Positions 35,257-43,532 of a stretch of 64,000 nt of DNA are shown here, piece after piece. Each line of letters begins with the position of its first letter. Within the stretch, counting starts at the first letter, position 1. The DNA comes from Streptomyces sp. ATexAB-D23 (GTDB lineage: Bacteria > Actinomycetota > Actinomycetes > Streptomycetales > Streptomycetaceae), in NCBI RefSeq assembly GCF_000373645.1, contig NZ_KB892011.1, positions 62,001-126,000 on the forward strand, given 5' to 3'. Below the pieces are notes generated by a model that had not been told where the DNA came from, did no database searches, and was given only the letters and a program-made list of their open reading frames with translations. The position numbers were made by a program, and so were the translations under genes.

Positions 35257-36190
35257 ACGCGTGCTGCACACCGGGCCGCCCGTGCGCCGGCGTACTGCCC
35301 CTGCCGTCGGTGCGCCGGACCGCCCCGCCGCCGGCCGTGGCCCACCGGCGGATGGCCGAACTGCCCGGCGGGGTCTTCCGGATGGGCGACGCCTTCGGCG
35401 AGGGCTACCCCGCCGACCGCGAGGGCCCGGTGCGCGAGGTGACCGTGGCCCCCTTCGCCATCGACACCGCCGCCGTCAGCAACGCCGACTGGGCCCGCTT
35501 CGCCGACGCCACCGGCTACCGCACCGACGCCGAACGGTACGGCAGCTCCTACGTGTTCCACCTGCTCCTCGCCCCGGCCGCCACGCGCCACGTCATCGGG
35601 CAGGTGCCCGGCGCGCCCTGGTGGCTCGGCGTCGAGGGCGCCAACTGGAGCGCCCCCGGCGGGCCCGGCTCCTCGGCCGGGCCGACCACCCCGTCGTCCA
35701 CATCTCCCACGACGACGCCCGCGCCTACTGCGACTGGGCAGGGCTGCGCCTGCCCACCGAGGCCGAGTGGGAGTACGCCGCCCGCGGCGGACTCGACGGC
35801 GCCCGCTACCCGTGGGGCGACGAACTCACCCCCGGCGGACGCGAGATGTGCAACATCTGGCGCGGCGCCTTCCCGCACCGCTCCGAGCGGCCCGGCGGCC
35901 GTACCGGCACGGTGCCCGTCACCGCGTACGCCCCCAACGGCCACGGCCTCCACAACACCTCGGGCAACGTCTGGGAGTGGTGCGCCGACGCCTTCGGACC
36001 CGGCGAACGCGTCATCCGCGGCGGCTCCTACCTGTGCCACGCCTCGTACTGCAACCGCTACCGCGTCGCCGCACGCTCCCACAACACCCCCGACTCCTCC
36101 ACCGGCCACGGCGGCTTCCGCTGCGCCCGCGACCTCACCCCGCGCCTTCCCCCGCCCGCCCCGACCCACGACGGAGCCTCCCGCCGATGA
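35253..36190 (+). pseudogene. Formylglycine-generating enzyme (FGE/SUMF1), frameshifted near 35675
   Basis: The first half reads from ATG 35253 in one frame: MAELPGGVFRMGDAFGEGYP, FAIDTAAVSNADWARFADAT and WLGVEGANWSAPGGPGSS. The second half continues in another frame from about 35675: GRADHPVVHISHDDARAYCDWAG, RLPTEAEWEYAARGGL, NTSGNVWEWCADAF, and the catalytic pair in SYLCHASYCNRYR (Cys codons at 36035 and 36050). A -1 shift, or a small deletion, is needed to join them. The FGE oxidises the sulfatase CxPxR Cys to formylglycine. Both halves are otherwise intact, with no stop between, so a sequencing error or very recent mutation is as likely as true decay. The ends overlap the ATPase and sulfatase genes by four bases, as in a working operon. 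Confidence 0.85.
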
Positions 36191-38502
36191 CCACCAGCAC
36201 CCGCCGCGACCCCTACGACGGCTTCCCCGGCCGCATCGGCCGCACCTTCGCCGCCTCCGAACCGGCCTGGCCGGCCGCCCGCACCCCGGGCGAGAAGGCC
36301 CCCAACATCGTCGTCGTCCTCATCGACGACATGGGCTACAGCGACATCGGCCCCTTCGGCTCCGAGATCGAGACGCCCACCCTGGACGCCCTGGCCGAGG
36401 ACGGCGTACGCCTGAGCAACTACCACACCATGCCGCTGTGCTCCCCGGCCCGCGCGGCCCTCCTCACCGGCCTCAATCCGCACCGCGTCGGCTACGCCAT
36501 GGTCGCCAACTCCGACCCCGGCTTCCCCGGCTACGGAATGGAGATCGCCGACGACATCCCCACCCTCGCCGAACTCCTCCACGACACCGGCTACGCCACC
36601 TACGCCGTCGGCAAATGGCACCTGGTCCGCGACTCCGCCTCCAACGCCGCCGACGACCGCGACAACTGGCCGCTGCGTAAGGGATTCGACCAGTACTACG
36701 GCGTCCTGGAGGGACTGACCAGCCTCTTCCACCCGCACCAGCTCGTCCGCGACAACAGCCCGCTGGACATCGACGAGTTCCCCGACGACTACTACTACAC
36801 CGACGACATCACCGACCAGGCCATCTCCATGGTGAAGTCGCTGCGCGCCCACGACCCGGACAAGCCCTTCTTCCTCTACCTCGCGCACAACGCCGTCCAC
36901 GGCCCCCTCCAGGCCAAGGACGAGGACATAGCCCGCCACCGCGGACGCTACGACGAGGGCTGGGACGTGCTGCGCGAGCGCCGCTTCGCCGCCCAGCTCG
37001 CCGACGGCCTCTTCCCGCCCGGTACCGAACTGCCCGAACGCAACAGCGAGGCCGGGCTCGACGTGCCCGCCTGGGACAGCCTCACCGAGGAGCAACAGCG
37101 GCTGTACGCCCGCTACATGGAGGTGTACGCGGCCCTGGTCGACAACATCGACCAGAACCTCGGCCGGCTCACCGCCACCCTCGACGCCCTCGGCGAACTC
37201 GACAACACCATCATCGTCTTCACCTCCGACAACGGAGGCACCGGCGAGGGCGGCGCGGAAGGCACCCGCTCCTACTTCAGCCGCTTCGTCCACCACCCCG
37301 CCCTGCCCGGCGACTGGACCCCCGACGTCGACCGCGACCCCGGACTCATCGGCGGGCCGCGCAGCCTGGTGCACTACCCGCGCGGCTGGGGCATGGCCTC
37401 CAACACGCCCTTCCGCCTCTACAAGGGCCACACCTACGCGGGCGGCGTCCGCGTGCCCTTCGTACTGTCGTGGCCGAGGGGCACCCGCGAGGGCCGGCTC
37501 GCCCCCGGGCTGCGCCCGCAGTACCAGTACGTCACCGACATCGCGCCGACCCTGCTGGAGCTGGCCGGCCTGGAGCGCCCGGAACAGCGGCGCGGCGTCA
37601 CACTCCAGGAGCCGGACGGCGCCAGCCTCGCGCCCGTGCTCGCCGACCCGGAACACGCCTCCACCCACCCCGAGCAGTACTGCGAGATGACCGGCAACCG
37701 CAGCTACTACCGGGACGGCCGCAAACTCGTCACCCTTCACCGGCCCGGCGCGCCCTACGACGACTCCGAGTGGGCGCTCTACGACATCAGGACCGACCCC
37801 ACCGAGATCCACGACCTGGCAGCCCAGCAGCCCGGCCTCGTCAAGGAACTCTCCGCCGCCTGGGAGCAGGCCGCCTGGCGCAACGGCGTCTTCCCGCTCC
37901 CCGACGGCAGCGGGGCACTCGCCCGGCGCAACCCTGCCGAGCAGCGCCTCACACGCCCGCTGACCCTGCTGCCCGGCACCCCGGAGCTGGAGCGCTACCG
38001 CTCCTCGCGGCTGGTCGCCCTGCGCTCCTTCGAGATCGCCGTCGCGATCGAGGAGACGGGGGAGGGGGTGCTCGTCTCGCACGGCGACCAGGGCGGCGGC
38101 TACAGCCTGTACGTCGAGGACGGCCGCCTGCACTTCGCGTACAACGAGTACGGCGTGCTCCACGAGAGCGACGCCGGGCCCCTGGCGCCCGGTGAGCACC
38201 TCGTCGTCCTCGCGGCAACGGCGCGGACGGGGCTGCGCTGGAGCTTCGCGGTCGGTGTCGACGGCGAGGAGCGGGCAACCCCGCCGAGCGTCCACCAGCT
38301 CATCGGGATGGCCCCCTTCCAGGGCATCAGCGTCGGCGTCGACCGCAAGTCCCCCGTCTCCTGGCCACTGTTCGAACGCCACCGCTCCTTCCGCTACCGG
38401 GGCCGGCTGCGGTCGGTGACCTACACCCCCGGTGAGCCGGGTCCCGACTCCCCGGAGGCCGTGGCGGCGGCGCTGAAGGAGGCGGCGGCCGCCTTCGAGT
38501 GA
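36187..38502 (+). CDS. Arylsulfatase (type I, formylglycine-dependent)
   Basis: This 771-aa arylsulfatase has IVVVLIDDMGYSDIG metal ligands, the maturation motif C85-S-P-A-R89 in MPLCSPARAALLTGLNPHRVG, AVGKWHL, and FTSDNGG for the remaining metal site. A C-terminal beta-rich region from about residue 600 (FEIAVAIEETGEGVLVSHGD, YSLYVEDGRLHFAYN) is the accessory domain of large cytoplasmic arylsulfatases. There is no signal peptide, so the sulfate ester must be imported first, fitting the upstream ABC importer. It overlaps the FGE gene by four bases and is followed by a strong terminator. Confidence 0.95.
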   Translation: MTTSTRRDPYDGFPGRIGRTFAASEPAWPAARTPGEKAPNIVVVLIDDMGYSDIGPFGSEIETPTLDALAEDGVRLSNYHTMPLCSPARAALLTGLNPHRVGYAMVANSDPGFPGYGMEIADDIPTLAELLHDTGYATYAVGKWHLVRDSASNAADDRDNWPLRKGFDQYYGVLEGLTSLFHPHQLVRDNSPLDIDEFPDDYYYTDDITDQAISMVKSLRAHDPDKPFFLYLAHNAVHGPLQAKDEDIARHRGRYDEGWDVLRERRFAAQLADGLFPPGTELPERNSEAGLDVPAWDSLTEEQQRLYARYMEVYAALVDNIDQNLGRLTATLDALGELDNTIIVFTSDNGGTGEGGAEGTRSYFSRFVHHPALPGDWTPDVDRDPGLIGGPRSLVHYPRGWGMASNTPFRLYKGHTYAGGVRVPFVLSWPRGTREGRLAPGLRPQYQYVTDIAPTLLELAGLERPEQRRGVTLQEPDGASLAPVLADPEHASTHPEQYCEMTGNRSYYRDGRKLVTLHRPGAPYDDSEWALYDIRTDPTEIHDLAAQQPGLVKELSAAWEQAAWRNGVFPLPDGSGALARRNPAEQRLTRPLTLLPGTPELERYRSSRLVALRSFEIAVAIEETGEGVLVSHGDQGGGYSLYVEDGRLHFAYNEYGVLHESDAGPLAPGEHLVVLAATARTGLRWSFAVGVDGEERATPPSVHQLIGMAPFQGISVGVDRKSPVSWPLFERHRSFRYRGRLRSVTYTPGEPGPDSPEAVAAALKEAAAAFE

Positions 38503-38511
38503 GCCCCGGCC

Positions 38512-38540
38512 GGTGCCGGCGGTCCCGGACCGCCGGCACC
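38512..38540 (+). terminator. Hairpin terminator of the importer/sulfatase operon
   Basis: A 14-bp perfect inverted repeat, GGTGCCGGCGGTCC with GGACCGCCGGCACC, starts 9 bases after the sulfatase stop. No T-run follows, as is usual in Streptomyces. Confidence 0.75.
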
Positions 38541-38594
38541 GACGGCCCGTCCGCCGTACCCGGAGATCGATTCGCGACGGCACACGGGCAGGTC

Positions 38595-38625
38595 TAACGT
38601 CGATGGAGTGAACGATCGCGTTCAC
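38595..38625 (+). promoter_or_regulatory. Candidate promoter and operator of the DHA2 exporter
   Basis: TAACGT (38595-38600) is a plausible -10. The inverted repeat GTGAACG-N4-CGTTCAC (38608-38625) starts at the expected +1, as repressor sites often do. No regulator gene adjoins. Confidence 0.45.
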
Positions 38626-38660
38626 TGACGGCACACGAGCGCCGGCGAACGAACGAACCT

Positions 38661-40205
38661 ATGACGGGCTCCCACGCGACAACCCCGAAGGCCACCGAAA
38701 CCCCTCGGAAGGGGCGAGGCGGCGGGATCGCCCTGCTCGTCATCTGCTCGTGCCAGCTGATGGTGGTCCTCGACATCACCATCGTGAACATCGCCCTCCC
38801 GCACATCCAGACCGCCCTCGGCTTCTCCACCGAGAACCTCTCCTGGGTGATCAACGCCTACACGCTGACGTTCGGCGGTCTGCTCCTGCTGGGCGGGCGA
38901 CTGGGCGACATCCTGGGCCGGCGCAGGGTCTTCATGACCGGCGTCGCCCTCTTCGTCCTCGCCTCGCTGCTCGGCGGCCTCGCCCAGGAGTCGTGGCAGC
39001 TGCTCGCCGCCCGGTCCCTCCAGGGCGTCGGAGGCGCGATCGCCTCGCCCACGGCGCTCTCCCTCATCACGACGACCTTCCGCGAAGGGCCCGCCCGCAA
39101 CCGGGCGTTCGGCGTGTTCGCGGCCGTCTCCGCGGGCGGCAGCGCCATCGGGCTGCTCGCGGGCGGCCTGCTGGTGGAGTGGCTGGACTGGCGGTGGATC
39201 TTCTTCGTCAACGTGCCCATCGGTGTGGTGATCGTGCTTGCCACCCGCCGCTACATCGCGGAGTCCGAGCGCCACCCGGGGCACTTCGACGTCATCGGCG
39301 CCCTCACGGCGACACTGGGCATGGTGTGCCTGGTCTACGGCTTCATCCGGGCCTCCGAGGAGGGCTGGAGCAACACCCTCACCCTGGGCGCGTTCGCCGC
39401 GGCCGTGGTGCTGCTCGGGCTGTTCATCGCGATCGAGAGCCGGTCCCGGCAGCCCATCACACCGCTGTGGATGTTCCGCGACCGCAACCGCGCGGGCACC
39501 TACGGAATGATGCTGAGCCTCGCCGCGGCGATGTTCGGGATGTTCTTCTTCCTGACCCTGTTCGTGCAGAACATCCTGGGCTTCAGCCCCCTGCGCACCG
39601 GCCTCGCCTTCCTTCCGGTCAGCGTCATCATCGCGATCGGCGCCGGATTCACCTCCCGGCTGCTGCCGCGCTGGGGCCCCAAGCCCTTCATGGTGACCGG
39701 GGCCGTGCTCGCGGCGGTGGGCCTGGGCTGGCTCACGCAGACCGACGTGCACAGCTCGTACCTGGGCAGTCTGCTCGGCCCGGTGCTGGTGTTCGGCCTC
39801 GGTATGGGCCTGCAGTTCGTGTCGCTGACGCTGATGGCGCTGTCCGGCGTCGCACCCCACGAGTCGGGCGCGGCCTCCGGAATCCTCAACACCACACAGC
39901 AGGTCGGCGGATCGCTCGGCCTGTCCATCCTCGTCACGGTCTTCGGCACGGCCAGCCGCAACGAGGCGACGGACCAGGTGCCGAAGTTCATGGCCGAGGC
40001 GACACCGGCGCAGCTGGCACAGTTCCGCAGGACCGGACAGCTCCCGGGCCACTGGGGCGACCAGGTGCTGGCCTCGGGCGTCTCCACCGCCTTCCTCGCC
40101 GCCGCGGCCTTCGCCCTCGTCGCCGCGCTCATCGCGCTGTTCGTCATCCAGGTGCGCCCCTCGGACCTGGAGCGGCTGCGCGGCAGCGGGCGGCCGGGCC
40201 CGTGA
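38661..40205 (+). CDS. MFS exporter, DHA2 (14-helix, EmrB/QacA) family
   Basis: This 514-aa protein has the 14-TM DHA2 signature VVLDITIVNIALPHIQTALG in helix 1, GGRLGDILGRRRVF (motif A), and LLAARSLQGVGGAIASPTALSL before helix 4. Such proton-driven pumps export drugs, dyes or natural products. No ribosome-binding site precedes ATG 38661, where the region reads GAACGAACGAACC. It is monocistronic and convergent with the GH3 gene. The substrate is unknown. Confidence 0.93.
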   Translation: MTGSHATTPKATETPRKGRGGGIALLVICSCQLMVVLDITIVNIALPHIQTALGFSTENLSWVINAYTLTFGGLLLLGGRLGDILGRRRVFMTGVALFVLASLLGGLAQESWQLLAARSLQGVGGAIASPTALSLITTTFREGPARNRAFGVFAAVSAGGSAIGLLAGGLLVEWLDWRWIFFVNVPIGVVIVLATRRYIAESERHPGHFDVIGALTATLGMVCLVYGFIRASEEGWSNTLTLGAFAAAVVLLGLFIAIESRSRQPITPLWMFRDRNRAGTYGMMLSLAAAMFGMFFFLTLFVQNILGFSPLRTGLAFLPVSVIIAIGAGFTSRLLPRWGPKPFMVTGAVLAAVGLGWLTQTDVHSSYLGSLLGPVLVFGLGMGLQFVSLTLMALSGVAPHESGAASGILNTTQQVGGSLGLSILVTVFGTASRNEATDQVPKFMAEATPAQLAQFRRTGQLPGHWGDQVLASGVSTAFLAAAAFALVAALIALFVIQVRPSDLERLRGSGRPGP

Positions 40206-40229
40206 GCACCCGGCCGCCCGCCCCCGGCG

Positions 40230-42521
40230 TCAGCCCTTGACGGTGAAACCCGCCCGCAGCAGATCGTCGTCGCGCGACGAGGGACCGACGAGGAGTTCGA
40301 AGGCGCCGGGCTCCACCACCCGGCGGCCCTCGGCGTCGACGAGACTGCACGCGGCCACCGGCAGTTCGATGACGACCTCGCGCGACTCACCGGGAGCCAG
40401 CGTGAGCTGGCGGTAGGCCTTGAGTTCCTTCTCGGCCCAGGTCACCGACGTGACCGTGTCACTCACATACGCCTGCACCGTCTCCAGCGCGGGACGCCCG
40501 CCGGTATTGCTGACGACGACGCGCGCCCGCAGTGTGTCGCCCGCGCCCAGGACATCGGTCAGCACCTCCAGGTCCGAGTAGGCCACGGTCGTGTAGCTGA
40601 GGCCCTCCCCGAACACGAACGCCGGCCGCTGTGTCAGATCCGCGTACCGCGTGCCGTGCTGGCCGCGCAGCTGGTTGTAGTACGTCGGCTGCTGCCCCGC
40701 GTGACGCGCGAACGACACGGGCAGCCGTCCCGAGGGCTCGACGAGGCCGAGTACCAGCTCCGCCACCGCCCGGCCGCCGGCCATGCCCGGGTTGAAGGCG
40801 TGCACGATGGCCGCCGCGCGGTACGCGGACGGCGGCAGCACGAGCGGTTTCGAGCTGATGACCACCACGGTGAACGGTGTGCCCGTCCCGGCGAGCGCGT
40901 CCAGCAGCGCGATCTGCCCGCCGATCAGCTCCAGGGTCGCCGTCGACCGCCCCTCACCGACCAGCTCGATGCGGTCGCCGACCACGGCGACGACGTGGTC
41001 GGCGGCCTCGGCGGCGGCGACCGCCTCGGCGATCAGCGCCTCGGACGGCTCCGCGGGGACCACGATCTCGGGCCGGGGCTGCCCGTCCGGGAAGAAGGCG
41101 CCCTCCGGGTCCGGGCCCACCGTCAGGATGTCGGCCCCGCGCGCGTGGGTGACCGACCAGCCGGCGGGCACATGCTCCCGGAAGCCGTCGAGCACGGTAC
41201 GGATCATGGCGCGCGGATGGCCCTCCGGCAGCCAGTCCGCCTGCCCCGACGATCCCGCCCAGTCCCCGAGCTGGGTCTGCGCGTCGTCGGCGTTGGGCCC
41301 GATCACGGCGACCGTACGCGGTGCCGTGCCGGCCCCCGCGACCGCGCGCCCGTCCGCGCCCGCCTCATAGCCGCCGTCCAGCGGCAGGGTGCCGTCGTTG
41401 GCCAGCAGCACCAGCGAGCGGCGGGCCGCTTCGAGGTTCAGCTCGCTGTGGCCGGCACTGCCGATGACCGCCGCCTGCCGGGCCCGGTCCGGGTGACGCG
41501 GGTTCTCGAACAGGCCCAGCTCGAACTTGAGCGTCAGGATGCGCGCGACCGCCGCGTCGATCGCCGCCTCGTCGAGCCGTCCCGCCGCGACCGCCTCCTG
41601 CGCGCCCGCGAAGAAGTCGGGCGTCGTCATCACCATGTCGTTGCCCGCCCGGACCGCGGCGGCCGCCGCCTGCGCGTGGTCCGCGAAGACCTTCTGCTCC
41701 CACACCATCCGGCCGACGTTGTCCCAGTCGGTCACCAGGGTCCCGGTGTAGCCCCACTCGCCCCGCAGCACCTCGTTCAGCAGCCAGTTGTTGACCGTGA
41801 CCGGGACGCCGTCCATCGACTGGTAGCCGAGCATGAACGTACGGCAGCCCTCCTTGGCCACCCGCTCGAACGGCGGCAGGAACCACGAGCGCAGCTTGCG
41901 CCGCGAGATGTCGGCCTCGCTCGCGTCCCGCCCGCCCTGGGTCTCCGAGTAGCCCGCGAAGTGCTTGGCGCACGCGAGGACCGCCGTCGGGTCGTCCAGC
42001 CCCTCGCCCTGGTAACCGCGCACCATCGCCGACGCCAGCTCGCCGATGAGGAACGGATCCTCGCCGAACGTCTCGCTCACCCGTCCCCAGCGCAGGTCCC
42101 TGGTGATGCACAGCACCGGCGAGAACGTCCAGTGGACCCCGGTCGCCGCGACCTCCACCGCCGTCGCCCGCGCCACGCGCTCCAGCAGCTCCGGGTCCCA
42201 GCTCGCGGCCATGCCGAGCTGGGTGGGGTAGATGGTGGCGCCCTCCCAGAACGAGTGCCCGTGGATGCAGTCCTCGGCCACCAGCAGCGGGATGCCCAGC
42301 CGGGTCCGCCCGGTCAGCTCGGCCGCCTCCAGGACGCGTTCGGGCGAGGCGTGCAGGATCGACCCCACGTGCATGTCCTCGATGAGGTGCCGCACTCCGT
42401 CCTTGGCGTTCAGCTGGAGCATCTGACCGACCTTCTCGGGCAGCGTCATCCGGCCGGTCAGGTCGGCGACGCGCTCCGGTACGGACAGGCGGGGGTCGAG
42501 ATAGGGCAGGGAGGAGCCCAC
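40230..42521 (-). CDS. GH3 family beta-glycosidase (beta-glucosidase/xylosidase type)
   Basis: This 763-aa three-domain GH3 enzyme contains LPEKVGQMLQL, GRVSETFGEDPFLIG, ACAKHFAGY and the nucleophile motif VTDW with D265. A GH3 C-domain follows, with ATLELIGGQIALLDALAGTG and PSGRLPVSFARHAGQQPTYYNQL, and a fibronectin III-like C-terminal domain. It has no signal peptide, so it cleaves imported oligosaccharides. GTG 42521 follows AAAGGAA. The divergent TetR gene is a likely regulator. Confidence 0.93.
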   Translation of the reverse strand: MGSSLPYLDPRLSVPERVADLTGRMTLPEKVGQMLQLNAKDGVRHLIEDMHVGSILHASPERVLEAAELTGRTRLGIPLLVAEDCIHGHSFWEGATIYPTQLGMAASWDPELLERVARATAVEVAATGVHWTFSPVLCITRDLRWGRVSETFGEDPFLIGELASAMVRGYQGEGLDDPTAVLACAKHFAGYSETQGGRDASEADISRRKLRSWFLPPFERVAKEGCRTFMLGYQSMDGVPVTVNNWLLNEVLRGEWGYTGTLVTDWDNVGRMVWEQKVFADHAQAAAAAVRAGNDMVMTTPDFFAGAQEAVAAGRLDEAAIDAAVARILTLKFELGLFENPRHPDRARQAAVIGSAGHSELNLEAARRSLVLLANDGTLPLDGGYEAGADGRAVAGAGTAPRTVAVIGPNADDAQTQLGDWAGSSGQADWLPEGHPRAMIRTVLDGFREHVPAGWSVTHARGADILTVGPDPEGAFFPDGQPRPEIVVPAEPSEALIAEAVAAAEAADHVVAVVGDRIELVGEGRSTATLELIGGQIALLDALAGTGTPFTVVVISSKPLVLPPSAYRAAAIVHAFNPGMAGGRAVAELVLGLVEPSGRLPVSFARHAGQQPTYYNQLRGQHGTRYADLTQRPAFVFGEGLSYTTVAYSDLEVLTDVLGAGDTLRARVVVSNTGGRPALETVQAYVSDTVTSVTWAEKELKAYRQLTLAPGESREVVIELPVAACSLVDAEGRRVVEPGAFELLVGPSSRDDDLLRAGFTVKG

Positions 42522-42592
42522 AGGAGTTCCTTTCAGGACGTCGGCGACGTTCTCGTCGGGGCGGTACGCGGAGGCCGCGCTCCGGGTCCACC

Positions 42593-42641
42593 GTACGCTG
42601 AATCCCGACCGGGTGGTAAGTATGTGAGTATGCGAGCGTAC
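42593..42641. promoter_or_regulatory. Inverted repeat between the GH3 gene and the TetR gene
   Basis: GTACGCT (42593-42599) and AGCGTAC (42635-42641) are inverted with centres 42 bp apart; between them AGTATG is directly repeated (AGTATGTGAGTATGCG). These may be TetR operator halves in the shared promoter region, but the spacing is unusual for one dimer. Confidence 0.3.
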
Positions 42642-42679
42642 CCAGCGGGGCAGTCCGATGTGACCGGGGAGCGTGCCGA

Positions 42680-43279
42680 GTGACCGGCGATGAGCGGCGT
42701 GGTTACGCGAAGGGCCGGGCCAAACGCGAGGAGATCCTCGACCAGGCCATGGCGATGTTCGGAGAGGCCGGATACCGGGGCGCCTCGCTGCGGGTGATCG
42801 CCAACCGCTGCGGCATCTCGCATCCCGGACTGCTGCACCACTTCCCGACGAAGGAGTCGCTGCTGCTGGCGGTCCTCGAACACCGCGACGCCGTGGACGG
42901 CGAGTGGCTGGAGGCGGGCCGGCCCACCGGTGTCGACCGGCTGCGCCGGCTGGTCGACCTCGCGGCGCTGAACGCCCAGCGGCGCGGCATCGTGGAGCTG
43001 TTCTGTGTCCTGTCCGCCGAGGCGACCTCCGCCGACCACCCGGCGCACGCCTACTTCGTGGAGCGGTACCGCACCTCGGTCCTGACCACGCGCGTCTCCT
43101 ACACCGAGGCCCGGGACAAGGGCGTGCTGCGTGAGGGCATCACCCCCGGCGAGGCGGCTCAGCAGCTGATCGCGCTGATGGACGGGCTCCAGACCCAGTG
43201 GCTCCTCAGCGGCGGGGCGACCGACATGGCGGACGTTCTGCGGGCCCATGTGCAGGCGCAGTTGACCGTGCCGTTCTGA
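42680..43279 (+). CDS. TetR-family regulator
   Basis: This 199-aa protein has the TetR DNA-binding domain: KREEILDQAMAMFGEAGYRG, SLRVIANRCGISHPGLLHHFPTKESLLLAVLEHRD. The C-terminal ligand domain ends IALMDGLQTQWLLSGG, typical of TetR_C. It starts with GTG 42680. It is divergent from the GH3 gene, and presumably responds to a product of glycoside uptake or cleavage. Confidence 0.9.
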   Translation: MTGDERRGYAKGRAKREEILDQAMAMFGEAGYRGASLRVIANRCGISHPGLLHHFPTKESLLLAVLEHRDAVDGEWLEAGRPTGVDRLRRLVDLAALNAQRRGIVELFCVLSAEATSADHPAHAYFVERYRTSVLTTRVSYTEARDKGVLREGITPGEAAQQLIALMDGLQTQWLLSGGATDMADVLRAHVQAQLTVPF

Positions 43280-43532
43280 GCGGGGGCGGGCCGGCGGGGG
43301 AGCGGGGCCGGACGGCCGTGCCGCACCTCTTTACGGCCTTGTCATGTGCCGGTAACTTTCTTGCGCAAGAGATTTCAGCAATATTCCGGCTGTTCTTACA
43401 GGCGGATGATCCCCCTCGCTCGGACCTTGAGGCGCGTCAGGGTTTCCGGCGGAACGGCGCAGGTCGCCCCTTTCCTGTGCCTCGGTCGCCACGGCTTCGC
43501 CGCCGCCGTGGCCCTTCCCTGGAGACATCACC
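43280..43532 (+). promoter_or_regulatory. Amylase upstream region with CpG-centred palindrome
   Basis: In this 253-bp gap, TCTTGCGCAAGA (43359-43370) is a perfect 12-bp palindrome with a central CG, the form favoured by LacI/MalR-type regulators; CTTGC is also the half-site described in Streptomyces amylase promoters. The rest is unremarkable. Confidence 0.55.

Noticed and set aside
35660..35690. Programmed -1 frameshift as the main explanation for the split FGE
   Set aside because: No slippery heptamer or obvious downstream pseudoknot is visible; error or mutation is simpler, though not excluded.
36058..38634. 858-codon minus-strand frame
   Set aside because: Antisense of the arylsulfatase; Val/Gly/Ala/Arg-rich shadow with no motifs.
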